A stretch of DNA of 64,000 nt from Marinicella meishanensis (GCF_019931145.1 NZ_JAIOUV010000007.1:210542-274541), one strand, 5' to 3'; numbered from the stretch's first letter, positions 8,229 to 17,027 are shown. Made by a program: numbers and translations. Notes: generated by a model from the sequence alone, not told the origin.

Positions 8229-11106
8229 GACCATCCTCCGCCACAACCGGTTGGGCGTTGTTGAGCACTTGGAGCAAGCATGCATCGATCGATGCGGGCG
8301 CTTGGGGCGCCACAAAAAATCGCACCAATTCGGCAAAATCTTGTGGCACTTCACTGTGCGCGGTGTACAGTTCGCAGGCGCGGGTTATGGCCGCCAAACC
8401 TTCGGTCTGCCAGGGGCCTGAATCAATGTCAAGTTGTTGGTTGATGGTCATCAATTCTGTCAGATTTTCCGCCCGAATGCGCCAGCCGGCGGCAAAATCA
8501 GGCGACTGCTGCACCGTGGTGGTGTATTCCTGATTGGCCAATTCAAATGCCTGTTGGGCCGCTGCCAGGCGCCCATGGTGGCGGTGGTGACGGGCCCAAG
8601 TTCGGTGACAATGCGCGGTCATGTAGTGCCAAGCATAACTGGGCAACAGGGCATTGGCTTGTTGATAAGCATCAATGGCCACCTCGACCCATTGGCTGAT
8701 GTCCGGCTGGGTCAGTCCGCGATCAGCCAAGGTGTAAGAAATGTCGCCCAAATTGGCCCAATTATAAGCATCATTCGGATCCAGGCTCACCGATTGTTCG
8801 GCATAGGCCTGCGCCTCAGCCAACAGTGCTTGTTTGGCTTCATCACTGAGCGCTTGATTGGATTCACCGGTGATTTTGATCAAGCCCACCACCAACAGAG
8901 ACAAGACATCCAAGTGCTCGGGTTTAAGCGCATGGGCGGCTCTGGCATGATCGACCATCTGCATGGAGTGCTCGATGGATGGCAGGCCCAAATCACTTTG
9001 CCAACTGCTCCAATGACCATGAACCTCGGCCAAGGAAACCAATACATTCAGTTGGCCGGGTAACAAGGCATTGGCCTGTTCACACGCCGCCTTGGCTTGC
9101 TTGAGCTTGTCCTCATAACTGGTCTCGGCATTGTCAATGCTGACGTGTAGCTGGGTATTCAACAGTTCACAATACAAGGCGTGGTTTTGTAAGTCACTGC
9201 GGCCAATCTCCAAGGCCTGCTGTAGCAAGCCTTGGGCCTGTCGGTAGGCAGCCAATGCCGCTTTGAACTGACCATCAATGGTCAAGATTTTGCCTTGCGT
9301 GAGGTGTGCCTCAGCCCCCAGGCGCAAGGCTTCATAGAGACCGGGATTCTCAGCAAATGCCTGCTGGGCCAAGGTAATTGCTTGCGCATGATCCTCTTGC
9401 AAAAAGGCCAGATAAGCTTTCAAATAAGTGGCTTGTTGGGCTTCATCGATGTTGACAGACAGTTTGACTTGGGCCGGCTGCAAAAATTGTTGGCGCCAGC
9501 GCTCGACGGTTGCCTCGCGGGCGGCGGCATCCCTGATTAAGTGGGCTTCACTGCGCTTCAGCTCCCAGTTCATGGCCAAGGCCAGTCCATATTGAATTTC
9601 AGTGGTGGGGTTGCTGAAGCCAGATTCAGCGGCTTGGGCAAAGGCCACAACGGCCTTGGCCGGTTGGTTCAACAGCCAATGGGCTTGGCCCATGGCCGCA
9701 TACACCGGGCCATTCATGGCACCGTCTTCGATGGTCGCTGACAAATTGCTTAGCTGTTGTTTGATCTGGCTGTACTTCGGCGCCAGGCTGTGATGCGGTA
9801 ACAAGTGCTCTTCTCGCACCGATTGTTCCATTTGTTTGCTGACCAGGGCATATTCTTGCACCACTTGAGCGAATTGTTGCGAGCGCCAACGTTCGGTCAC
9901 CAACAACCAGGCCCCGCCCACCAGCAACACCAACACGCTGGCACCCAAAGCACTGACCAAGGGATGTTTCTTGATTTTTTTTTGCATCCTTTGCCACCCA
10001 TTGAGGCGTCGGGCACGCACCGGATCACCGGCCAAATAGGCCTTCAAATCCGCCACCAAGTGCGGCACCGAAGGGTATCGATCGGCCGGGTCTTTGGCCA
10101 AACATTGCTCAATGATGGCCACCAAATCGGCCCGCAGTTGCGAACCGGGAATCGTCGGTGGGGCTTCTTTCAGCACCTTGTAATTGGTTTCGGTGATTGA
10201 ATCGGCCGCAAACGGATGCCGACGGGTCATTAATTGATACAAAATGACCCCCAATGCAAACACATCACTGCGACCATCCAGGCGCGGTGATTCAGCTGCT
10301 TCACCAGCCCCATCTGGGCAACCCAAGATTTGTTCTGGTGACATGTAACCCGGCGTGCCTATGATTTGGCCAGTGCCGGTCATGGGGCTGGCGTCCAACT
10401 GCGGCAGCTGGATGGTGGCGATGCCAAAATCCAACACCTTCGGCTGGCCCAAATGTTCCGCGGTGTCAATCCAAATGTTGGCCGGTTTCAAATCCCGATG
10501 AATGATGCCCTTGCTGTGGGCATATGCGATGGCTTCGCACACCATAATGAACAAGGACAAACAGGCCTCAACCGAACAGTTTTGTTGTTCGCAATGGGTG
10601 TTGATGTTGACCCCTGAAACAAACTCCATGGCAAACCATGGCCGGTTGTTGTCAGTCATGCCGGCATCATACAAGGTGGCGATGTGGGGATGCGACAGTT
10701 GGGCGAGAATTTGACGTTCCCGCTTGAATCGCTGCACCATGGACTCGGTGATCAAGCCTTCGGATAATATCTTTAAGGCCACCTGCTTATCAAATTGGCC
10801 ATCGGCCCGTTCGGCCAAATACACTTCCCCCATGCCGCCATCGGCCAGCCGTTCCAACACCCGGTAGTGGCCCACTTGTGATCCGGCAGGTAGGGCACCC
10901 AAAGGTGCCACTGAGTCGGCCAACAAGCCAGTCAAACCGCCCGGGTCACTTACGAGCTGAAGCTGCTGCCGGACGGCCGCGGCTTCGGCTGCGGACATTC
11001 CCTCAAGAAACTGCTCAACCAAGGTCTCCAAGTCGGCATCCGGATCCGCGGCACAGGCGGCATCAATCAACGCTTCCAGTTGTTGCCAATTTGACCGTTC
11101 AGCCAT
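8221..11106 (-). CDS. Transmembrane Ser/Thr protein kinase with TPR domain
   Basis: This 961-residue protein has a short N-terminal region, a Hanks-type kinase domain (residues 80-360), a transmembrane helix (384-404) and a long helical C-terminal region with TPR-like repeats. The kinase motifs are intact: glycine loop LADGGMGEVYLAE, lysine in QVALKIL (about 112), HRDLKPAN (203-210), DFGIA (226-230) and GTPGYMSPEQ. The kinase is predicted in the cytoplasm and the TPR part in the periplasm. It is the first gene of an operon with the ECF sigma factor and diverges from the secreted protease gene. A role in sensing envelope or extracellular conditions and setting sigma activity is likely but inferred. 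Confidence 0.92.
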   Translation of the reverse strand: MAERSNWQQLEALIDAACAADPDADLETLVEQFLEGMSAAEAAAVRQQLQLVSDPGGLTGLLADSVAPLGALPAGSQVGHYRVLERLADGGMGEVYLAERADGQFDKQVALKILSEGLITESMVQRFKRERQILAQLSHPHIATLYDAGMTDNNRPWFAMEFVSGVNINTHCEQQNCSVEACLSLFIMVCEAIAYAHSKGIIHRDLKPANIWIDTAEHLGQPKVLDFGIATIQLPQLDASPMTGTGQIIGTPGYMSPEQILGCPDGAGEAAESPRLDGRSDVFALGVILYQLMTRRHPFAADSITETNYKVLKEAPPTIPGSQLRADLVAIIEQCLAKDPADRYPSVPHLVADLKAYLAGDPVRARRLNGWQRMQKKIKKHPLVSALGASVLVLLVGGAWLLVTERWRSQQFAQVVQEYALVSKQMEQSVREEHLLPHHSLAPKYSQIKQQLSNLSATIEDGAMNGPVYAAMGQAHWLLNQPAKAVVAFAQAAESGFSNPTTEIQYGLALAMNWELKRSEAHLIRDAAAREATVERWRQQFLQPAQVKLSVNIDEAQQATYLKAYLAFLQEDHAQAITLAQQAFAENPGLYEALRLGAEAHLTQGKILTIDGQFKAALAAYRQAQGLLQQALEIGRSDLQNHALYCELLNTQLHVSIDNAETSYEDKLKQAKAACEQANALLPGQLNVLVSLAEVHGHWSSWQSDLGLPSIEHSMQMVDHARAAHALKPEHLDVLSLLVVGLIKITGESNQALSDEAKQALLAEAQAYAEQSVSLDPNDAYNWANLGDISYTLADRGLTQPDISQWVEVAIDAYQQANALLPSYAWHYMTAHCHRTWARHHRHHGRLAAAQQAFELANQEYTTTVQQSPDFAAGWRIRAENLTELMTINQQLDIDSGPWQTEGLAAITRACELYTAHSEVPQDFAELVRFFVAPQAPASIDACLLQVLNNAQPVVAEDGHD

Positions 11107-11357
11107 GTGCCCTCCTGATCGCAGCGGTGTGGCATGGGTTGACTTGTGACACGGCGGTGAACATTGGATTCATTTGATTCAGCGGTTGCTGGCTTGGCTC
11201 GAAGGCAAAACCCTAATTTACCACGTTGAGCGACCAACTCAACAGCCACCAAGGTCGTCGATGTTCAATTATGTGACTTATTTTGTGTTGTTAGGGCGTG
11301 CATCGGCATTGATAACCCCAAGAACCGCCATTTTGAACCCAGATTGAGGAGATGAAG

Positions 11358-13262
11358 ATGAAGATATTACCACTGATGATGTTTTTGGTTTGGCAACAAG
11401 CCGTTGCCAATGACGTCCCATTCTCTGCGGCTGACATCCGATACCTGACGCCAGAATTGCAAGCGGACACGCACAGTGACGACGAGAGCAACCACCCCGA
11501 GCAAAGGCGAGTCATGCTGTTTGATCTGAACCACCAAACCGATCAAAGCTGGCCTGCCAGCCCACCGCCCAAGCGGCTGCCTGATGACGCACCGATCACG
11601 GGTTTGCAGGTGACCGATTCAATGATTGATCACCTTTCAACACATCCGGCCATGGGCCAGCCGACACCACCCACCCAAGCTTTGGGCACCACGGCTTATC
11701 CACTCAGTTCCATTGTCAAAATCATTGCCCGCTACCGGGTTAATGGAGATGATTTTTGGGGCGGCTGCAGCGGCTTCATGGCGAGCAACTTTCACGTGGT
11801 CACCGCTGGCCACTGCATATACAGCTTTGATCCCAATGGTGATGGCGACACCAGCGATCGCAGATCAGCGGACGAAGTGTGGGTTTATCCCGGGCAGACC
11901 GATTGGGTGCTGCCCGAGCAATGCGGCATCAGCTTGTGTGCCGACTGGCCTTTTGGTTTGGCCAAAGCGGTGGCTTTGCGCTCTTACAGTGGCTGGACCG
12001 AGGACCAAAACTACGACCATGATTGGGGCGTGATCACATTGGACCGGATTGTGGGGCATTACACCGGTGCCATGGGGCGCAGCAGCGATGTGCCAGATTC
12101 GGTGAATTACAGCGGTTATCCGAGTGAAGAACCCTATGTACCGGCCGGTGTGAATGTGCAATACAAGGGCTACGATGAAGACAACGTAACCAACCACAAT
12201 GGCCACATCATGGCCCTGTTCGCGGCGATTTATGGGGGTCACAGCGGCGGCCCTGTGTGGCGCTATGCCAACAACCAACGTCATGTGGTCGGCATCATCT
12301 CCAACGGCAATCGCGTCGACAACACCCATGTAGTCAGACTGACCGCGGGCAAAAGAAGTGACTTGAACAGTTGGATTGCACAGGATGTGACCCTGTACCC
12401 GCCACAGGCGGCTGGTGAATTAATCGAGTACCTGTATGATCGCGACCCACACAAAAGCATTGATAAAAACACCGTCGGCAAAAACGAGGTGTTGACCTTT
12501 GATTACAGCATCCAAAACATGGGCTTTGCCGACATCACCCGCAACATCCAAATCGCCTTTTACGCCACCGACGACCCGATCACCTGGGACGCCATCACCG
12601 ACCAAGACAACCCATTGAATCCATTTGAATTCCTGCTGGACGAAGTGGTGACTGGGGTGGATTTCACCCCCGGTTACATCCGCCATCTCAGCACCAGCAT
12701 CTTCATTCCTGACACCCTGCCCGCTGGTGATTACAACCTGGCCATCACCTATCAAACCATCGGCGAATACCCAGCTGATCTGAATTGTTACGGCTCCGAA
12801 TGCAGCAACAAAATCCTGCTACCGGGGTTCCCACTGACCGTTGCCGAGTGCACCTCCGACATCTGGGAAGACGACAACACCCTGGCCACCGCCACGGTCA
12901 CCCCTGATGGCAACAGCCGCCTGCGTTCCATTTGCACCGTCGGTGATGTCGATCATGTCGGTGTCGACCTCAGCGACGACGAATACATGACCGTCACCTT
13001 TGAAACCACCGGTCCAACCGGCGACACCTTGTTAACCTTGCTGGATAACGAGGGGGCAGTGATCGCCGTGGATGACGACAATGGGGTGAATCAATTCTCC
13101 AAAATCACCCGCCAATGCTTACCCGCCGGCACCTATTTCCTGCGGGTCGAAGAACACGGCAACGACGCCATCATTGACCGCTACGACCTGAACGGCACAG
13201 TCGGTGAATGCGAAAACCTGATTTTCAAAAACACCTTTGAAGCACCGATCGTGAACCCGTGA
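11358..13262 (+). CDS. Secreted trypsin-like serine protease with PPC-like domain
   Basis: ATG at 11358 sits seven bases after GAGGA; the ATG at 11352 is too close to that site. A short signal peptide (MKILPLMMFLVWQQAVA) precedes a pro-region of about 100 residues. The catalytic triad of the S1/V8-like fold is visible: His152 in VVTAGHC, Asp222 in YDHDWGVITLD, Ser296 in GGHSGGPVW. A middle domain with DYSIQNMGFADITRNI looks like a CARDB/beta-sandwich module, and residues about 520-620 (DVDHVGVDL, PAGTYFLRVEE) match a bacterial pre-peptidase C-terminal domain. It ends ENLIFKNTFEAPIVNP, with the shared C-terminal motif. It diverges from the kinase gene. Confidence 0.9.
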   Translation: MKILPLMMFLVWQQAVANDVPFSAADIRYLTPELQADTHSDDESNHPEQRRVMLFDLNHQTDQSWPASPPPKRLPDDAPITGLQVTDSMIDHLSTHPAMGQPTPPTQALGTTAYPLSSIVKIIARYRVNGDDFWGGCSGFMASNFHVVTAGHCIYSFDPNGDGDTSDRRSADEVWVYPGQTDWVLPEQCGISLCADWPFGLAKAVALRSYSGWTEDQNYDHDWGVITLDRIVGHYTGAMGRSSDVPDSVNYSGYPSEEPYVPAGVNVQYKGYDEDNVTNHNGHIMALFAAIYGGHSGGPVWRYANNQRHVVGIISNGNRVDNTHVVRLTAGKRSDLNSWIAQDVTLYPPQAAGELIEYLYDRDPHKSIDKNTVGKNEVLTFDYSIQNMGFADITRNIQIAFYATDDPITWDAITDQDNPLNPFEFLLDEVVTGVDFTPGYIRHLSTSIFIPDTLPAGDYNLAITYQTIGEYPADLNCYGSECSNKILLPGFPLTVAECTSDIWEDDNTLATATVTPDGNSRLRSICTVGDVDHVGVDLSDDEYMTVTFETTGPTGDTLLTLLDNEGAVIAVDDDNGVNQFSKITRQCLPAGTYFLRVEEHGNDAIIDRYDLNGTVGECENLIFKNTFEAPIVNP

Positions 13263-13307
13263 GGTCTTGGCAATTACAGATACACAAATAAACCTCAAAT
13301 CACCCAC

Positions 13308-13446
13308 TGGAGCACCGACTTCAGCCGGTGACATGGTCAGGAGCCAAGCCGCAGCCATTATCTTTGTTGCCGATCAGTGGTTGCTCACCCTGTCTCATTT
13401 TCATGCTTTGATAGCAACCCATCGCCGACTGAAGTCGGCGCTCCAA
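13308..13446. repeat. REPIN-like pair of inverted REP hairpins
   Basis: Two related 24-25-bp palindromic units lie in opposite orientation about 90 bp apart: one at 13308-13331 (CACCG/CGGTG stem) and one at 13422-13446 (CGCCGA/TCGGCG stem). Each carries a version of GGAGC(A/G)CCGACTTCAG. This is the layout of REPINs, non-autonomous elements mobilised by RAYT transposases in gammaproteobacteria. No transposase lies in the window. Confidence 0.65.
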
Positions 13447-13494
13447 GGAAGGGAAGTACCAAACATATAAAAATATCATCCCGACCGAATGCAA

Positions 13495-13603
13495 TGGGTG
13501 GTGGGATCTCTGAAGCGAATTGAGATCCCTGGCCTACATGGATGTAGGTCTGCCGCGTGAGCAGGACGCGGAAGCGGCCAGCTGCGCTCCGGATGACAGG
13601 TTT
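13495..13603. repeat. Dispersed hairpin-bearing repeat
   Basis: This segment, read on the minus strand, matches the middle of the 312-bp repeat units at 44450-44550 and 44760-44860 (shared CTGTCATCC, TTCCGC, TCCTGCTC and a palindrome around ATCCATG). Here the palindrome is CCTACATCCATGTAGG; in the others it is CCTCCATCCATGGAGG, so the stem is kept by paired changes. It is probably a non-coding dispersed element. Confidence 0.6.
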
Positions 13604-13623
13604 TTCTGTTGCTGAAAAACGCA

Positions 13624-13657
13624 CAAAAAAACCCACAACACCAAAGGTGCTGTGGGT
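13624..13657 (-). terminator. Rho-independent terminator after the slipin gene
   Basis: On the minus strand a 12-bp stem (13631-13657; arms ACCCACAGCACC and GGTGTTGTGGGT) is followed by a run of T. It starts 17 bp after the slipin stop codon. Confidence 0.8.
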
Positions 13658-13673
13658 CACAGGTGGACTAACA

Positions 13674-14807
13674 CTAAACGTTGAGTTTAATGTTGTCTTT
13701 GGTCAAGCCTTCCAAACCACCGAATACGGTGATGTTGTTGACTTTGTCGGCCACTTTTTCCAAAGTTTCCAACTCTTTCAAGCGGCGCAAGGTGTCGCTT
13801 TGATCCATCAACTTTGCGGTGTTCAACAAAGAGCGGGTCGCAGCGGTTTCTTCGCGGCGTTTGATGATGTTGGCTTTGGCGGCTTTTTCGGCCTCAACCA
13901 CTTGATTCAAAATGGTTTTCATCTCGCCAGGCAAGATGATGTCTTTGACCCCCACTTCGATCAAGGTCAAGCCGAAATCAGCCACTTTTTTGGCCACAAA
14001 ACCACGCACAAAGGTGTCGATGGCTTCTTTGTCAGCCAACAAAGCGTCCAAAACTTGGGTACCAATGGCTTTGCGCAAGGCCAACTGCAAGGCGTTGTAC
14101 AAGAAGTCATTGTGGTTCGCCAACTCAGTCACGGCAGTCACCGCGTCGGTGACTTTGAAGGTGGCAGACAAGTTCACCCGCAAGCTCACTTTGTCTTTGG
14201 TCAAGATTTCCTGACCGGCCACTTCCATGGTTTGGGCCCGGGTTTCGACCACGGCCACATCCACGGACTGGTTGAAGTTCCAAAAACCGTATTTACCGGC
14301 TTTCAACACCCGTTGCAATTGACCGTCGATGAACAACAGGCCCACTTGTTGGTTGACCACTTCTTTGATCACCAAACCTTTGCTCAAGACAGAAGCCTTG
14401 GCGGCTTTGGCCAACACATTCATGTCTTTGACAGACACTTCGACTTGTTCAGTGACATTGATGCGTTTCACCTCCACTTTCGCAGCGGTGTTCCAAAACC
14501 ATTTTTCACTTTGGGGTTTGATCAAATCAGTGAACTGACCATCCACGTGAATCAAAGCCACCTCATTCTCGTCGGTGCTGATCACGGTGTAATGTTCTTT
14601 GCACAAGCTGGCTTTGTTTCGCAACAAAACTTTGACATCTTTCTGGGTGATTTCAGTGGCGGTGATGTCGAACAAGCGCACTTTCAAGCGATTGCCGAAA
14701 TCCCAAAACTGGTGTACACCCGCAGTCAACACGGCTTCCAATTGGCGGTCTCGAAACAACAAAGCCCGTTCGTTGTCTGCCACCACGATTCTTTTTCTAA
14801 AAATCAT
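13674..14807 (-). CDS. Slipin / SPFH-domain protein
   Basis: With ATG at 14807 (MIFRKRIVVADNERALLFRD) the product has 377 residues and is a stomatin/slipin-like SPFH protein. Two related N-terminal blocks (ERALLFRDRQLEAVLTAGVH and VGLLFIDGQLQRVLKAGKYG) indicate an internal duplication. They precede the SPFH region with LRVNLSATFKVTDAV and the helical part LIEVGVKDIILPGEMKTILN. No N-terminal membrane hairpin is visible, unlike classical slipins, so it may be peripheral or soluble. Such proteins oligomerise and organise membranes or partner proteases. The ATG at 14837 would add ten residues. It is flanked by repeat-rich DNA and looks monocistronic, with its own terminator. Confidence 0.82.
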   Translation of the reverse strand: MIFRKRIVVADNERALLFRDRQLEAVLTAGVHQFWDFGNRLKVRLFDITATEITQKDVKVLLRNKASLCKEHYTVISTDENEVALIHVDGQFTDLIKPQSEKWFWNTAAKVEVKRINVTEQVEVSVKDMNVLAKAAKASVLSKGLVIKEVVNQQVGLLFIDGQLQRVLKAGKYGFWNFNQSVDVAVVETRAQTMEVAGQEILTKDKVSLRVNLSATFKVTDAVTAVTELANHNDFLYNALQLALRKAIGTQVLDALLADKEAIDTFVRGFVAKKVADFGLTLIEVGVKDIILPGEMKTILNQVVEAEKAAKANIIKRREETAATRSLLNTAKLMDQSDTLRRLKELETLEKVADKVNNITVFGGLEGLTKDNIKLNV

Positions 14808-14837
14808 TTCCTTATCCTGTGCAAATAAAGTCTGCAC

Positions 14838-15110
14838 ACACTAGTTAAACTCAGTCATTCAATTCAAACCTCGTCTGTTAAAAAATGCCCTTATGGGCTC
14901 ATGTCAATTGGATTCATCGAATCCGATGCCGATGCCAGGACCCCCTGACACCGGCCAAGCTTCCTTTCTCTCGCCTACCGACCACTGTCACCAAGCCTTC
15001 TTGGCCACAGCATTCCTTCGCTCTCTTACCTACCGCACCACCGCAGGCCTTCCTGCGCTGGCTGTTCAGGTCATGTGGAATTGAATCCACCCATCACCTG
15101 AAACACCACA
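14838..15110. other. Intergenic stretch, no gene seen
   Basis: Short frames exist here but have no ribosome-binding site and resemble no known protein. The stretch leads into the 84-bp repeat array. Confidence 0.5.
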
Positions 15111-15561
15111 GTTCACTGAGTTCATCGAAGTGACCATCCCAGATCACCACCAGCCATTCTCTGGCTGCGACAGGCTCAGCCACCTGATCCTAAAGGTCAC
15201 TGAGCGCATCGAAGTGATCATCACTGATCACCACCAGCCATTCCCTGGCTGCGACAGGCTCAGCCACCTGATCCTAAAGGTCACTGAGCGCATCGAAGTG
15301 ATCATCACTGATCACCACAAACCATTCCCTGGCTGCAACAGGCTCAGCCACCTGTTACTTAAGGTCACTGAGCTCGTCGAAGTGATCATCATTGATCACC
15401 ACCAACCATTCCCTGGCTGCGACAGGCTCAGCCACCTGTTACTTAAGGTCACTGAACTCATCGAAGTGATCATCATTGATCACCACCAACCATTCCCTGG
15501 CTGCGACAGGCTCAGCCACCTTGTATTCAGATCACTGAGCTTGTCGAAGTGCACAGTGATC
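15111..15561. repeat. 84-bp tandem repeat array (five units)
   Basis: Five units begin with GATCACCAC at 15142, 15226, 15310, 15394 and 15478, an exact 84-bp period, with a partial unit to the left from 15111. Each unit holds two opposed copies of a core, GACAGGCTCAGCCACC and its inverse form in GGTCACTGAGCNNNTCGAAGTG, so each can form a hairpin. A single copy lies at 16681-16756. Because 84 is a multiple of three, an open frame runs through the array, but it looks like a by-product of the repeat. Confidence 0.85.
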
Positions 15562-16164
15562 TGATCAGCCTCTGCATGGGTCTGGGTCTTTGACATAAAG
15601 TGTTGAGTGGCTGAAGGTCAAGGCAGTGAACGTGATTAATAGCACCGCCATTGATTCAGTTCACTAACGCCGAAATTCAGCACCGAGATTCAGCAAATTC
15701 AACTTTTTGTCATGATCCACGACCCATAAAGAGGCCGATAAAATATAGAAAGTCAATCTCACGACGGTACAGTGGCCATGGGTGGGTTGTGCCGCTTCCA
15801 CCGAGTCAGGTCACCACTCCATTCCCTGTGTGTTCGATACGTCCTAAAAGGCCTGAGCCCTGGTTGTATCGTGGTGACCGTCACCGGTTTCTCGATTCAT
15901 GTCTTGTGGACTGAACCGCGACCCAATGCACCCATGGCGTGTCAGGGGTTTACCTCCTTGTTTTTGAGTTGCCTCAAACCAGGTTGGGATGAACACCCCA
16001 ACCCAGGACCACTGACCTGCGCCGTCGCTGTTGGTTAACGACCTTGTTATGACCGCGTGTTGTGCAGCCACGGGCTTCTCGCCCACCCAACTGAGACTGA
16101 CCTGAGACATTTAAAGACCTTCTCATGTCTTGCGTTAAAGGGGCTTTCGCCCTTGCCTTTCGGC
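15562..16164. other. Intergenic stretch without a recognised gene
   Basis: About 600 bp between the tandem array and the tRNA pair. It contains several hairpins, among them one around 15983-16006 (GGTTGGG/CCCCAACC), and two GAAA-loop hairpins just after the tRNA-Lys 3' end, GCC-GAAA-GGC (about 16154-16163) and GGGC-GAAA-GCCC (about 16141-16152). A minus-strand frame at 15844-16110 matches nothing recognised. Confidence 0.4.
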
Positions 16165-16240
16165 TGGTTTTTTGAGCAGGAGTCGAACCTGCGACCCGCA
16201 AATCAAAATTTTGCTGCTCTACCAACTGAGCTATCAAAAG
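16165..16240 (-). tRNA. tRNA-Lys(TTT)-like gene, encoded CCA
   Basis: On the minus strand a full cloverleaf can be drawn: acceptor CTTTTGA/TCAAAAA, D arm TAGCTCAGTTGGTAGAGC, anticodon stem GCAAA/TTTGC with loop ATTTTGA (anticodon TTT, Lys), T arm GCAGG-TTCGACT-CCTGC, discriminator A and encoded CCA. The D arm and the GGTCGCAGG segment resemble bacterial tRNA-Lys. Odd points are a C1:A72 mismatch, an AT-rich acceptor, G rather than A at position 37, and overlap with the tRNA-Ser-like gene. Confidence 0.75.
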
Positions 16241-16319
16241 TTAGAGTGGGATTCGAACCCACGTATATAAAATAAACAGTTTTCAAGACTGTCGCCTTTG
16301 ACCACTTGGCTATCTAACG
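16238..16319 (-). tRNA. tRNA-Ser(TGA)-like gene, unusual
   Basis: On the minus strand: acceptor GTTAGA/TCTAAC, three-bp D stem GCC/GGC with loop AAGTGGTCAAA, anticodon stem ACAGT/ACTGT with loop CTTGAAA (anticodon TGA, Ser), a 13-nt AT-rich variable region, T arm GTGGG-TTCGAAT-CCCAC. The first acceptor pair is not Watson-Crick, no CCA is encoded, and the 3' end overlaps the tRNA-Lys 5' end by about three bases. It may be phage-derived or decayed. Confidence 0.65.
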
Positions 16320-16332
16320 CATCCAATCACCA

Positions 16333-16601
16333 AGTGCAGTGTATTCAATATATCTGTGCTGTGAGTGAGCCATAAAACTGTCAGCTGTTAGGCGTGCTTA
16401 TACAGGAATGGTTTATCCCCTTCCAAGAAAACACAACAACACAGATGGCTGTTTTATGGTTCACCCGAAGGGAATCATCCTCGTGCCTTGATCCTGCGTT
16501 ATCATTTTCACTAAGGACTAAGGCCATTAGCTTCAAACGATGCCTTGCCTCAAGGCACGAGATTAATTCTCACAATACAGATATATTGAATACACTGCAC
16601 T
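16333..16601. mobile_element. MITE-like element with 25-bp perfect terminal inverted repeats
   Basis: The 25 bases at 16333-16357 (core TGCAGTGTATTCAATATATC) recur exactly inverted at 16577-16601. Inside are two further inverted pairs: one around 16369-16385/16440-16462 (CCATAAAAC with GTTTTATGG) and one around 16489-16501/16549-16561 (CTCGTGCCTTG with CAAGGCACGAG). No plausible gene is inside. It could be a miniature transposable element or a strongly folded RNA. It begins 13 bp beyond the tRNA-Ser 5' end. Confidence 0.65.
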
Positions 16602-16680
16602 GACATACACACCAACACAGTTGGCAGCACCGGCCTGCCATGCAGAGACAGGTCCATGAGGTGAATCGAATTCTTTTTAA

Positions 16681-16756
16681 AGGTCACTGAGCTTGTCGAA
16701 GTGATCATCACTGGTCACCACCAGCCATTCCCTGGCTGCGACAGGCTCAGCCACCT
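16681..16756. repeat. Single copy of the 84-bp repeat unit
   Basis: It carries the same two opposed cores as the array at 15111-15561 (GGTCACTGAGCTTGTCGAAG and GACAGGCTCAGCCACC), flanked on both sides by TCTTTTTAAA, which may mark the limits of the mobile unit. Confidence 0.7.
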
Positions 16757-16792
16757 GTTCTTTTTAAAATGTATGTGGCAGTTGTTTGGGGC

Positions 16793-16829
16793 AAAAAAAA
16801 ACCCGCTGGCATGGCCAATCGGGTTTTCA
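16793..16829 (-). terminator. Rho-independent terminator
   Basis: On the minus strand AAAACCCG pairs with CGGGTTTT around a GC-containing inner region, followed by a run of nine T. It would end the transcript starting near 17021. Confidence 0.75.
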
Positions 16830-17021
16830 ACGTAGATTCCTGAAAGGCCGTCAATGCCTTTCAAGTTGTTTGAAAGGCATCAAATCAACTGCATACCGCG
16901 CAGCACGAACGAGTCTTCACTCGGACATGTCGCTGGTTTGTTTATGTTGAAATAATGTAAATTCATGTTTATTCTTTTCCGTTCATGGCGCCCAAATTTT
17001 TGGGCCCGTTTTCAATAATGG
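16793..17021 (-). ncRNA. Candidate stable small RNA, about 230 nt
   Basis: A strong rRNA-type promoter (17028-17055) and an intrinsic terminator (16793-16829) bound a minus-strand transcript of about 230 nt. It has a hairpin GCCCAAA/TTTGGGC near its 5' end and a 10-bp hairpin with 5-nt loop at 16855-16879. A 28-codon frame (16880-16966, starting MNLHYFNINKPATC) has a weak ribosome-binding site and ends right at the second hairpin. It does not resemble 6S, tmRNA, RNase P or SRP RNA. It may be a small regulatory RNA or a short mRNA with a leader-type peptide. Confidence 0.5.
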
Positions 17022-17027
17022 GATCGC

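Noticed and set aside
13557..14828. Long plus-strand frame of 423 codons
   Set aside because: It lies antisense to the slipin gene, which has family motifs and a terminator; its composition (many Phe, His, Gln) is that of a shadow frame.
15111..15561. CRISPR array
   Set aside because: Units are 84 bp with no unique spacers, and no cas genes are nearby.
15130..15564. 144-codon open frame through the 84-bp array
   Set aside because: The frame stays open only because the repeat length is a multiple of three; there is no ribosome-binding site and the units are hairpin elements also found as a single non-coding copy.
15844..16110. 88-codon minus-strand frame
   Set aside because: An AAGGAGGT lies within it but it resembles no family, and the region shows hairpins rather than coding features.
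16334..16600. Integron attC site
   Set aside because: No integrase and no attC core sites are seen, and the exact 25-bp ends are longer than attC arms require.
16880..16966. 28-codon frame within the candidate small RNA as a protein-coding gene
   Set aside because: The ribosome-binding site is weak and the frame is very short; it is reported only inside the RNA candidate.
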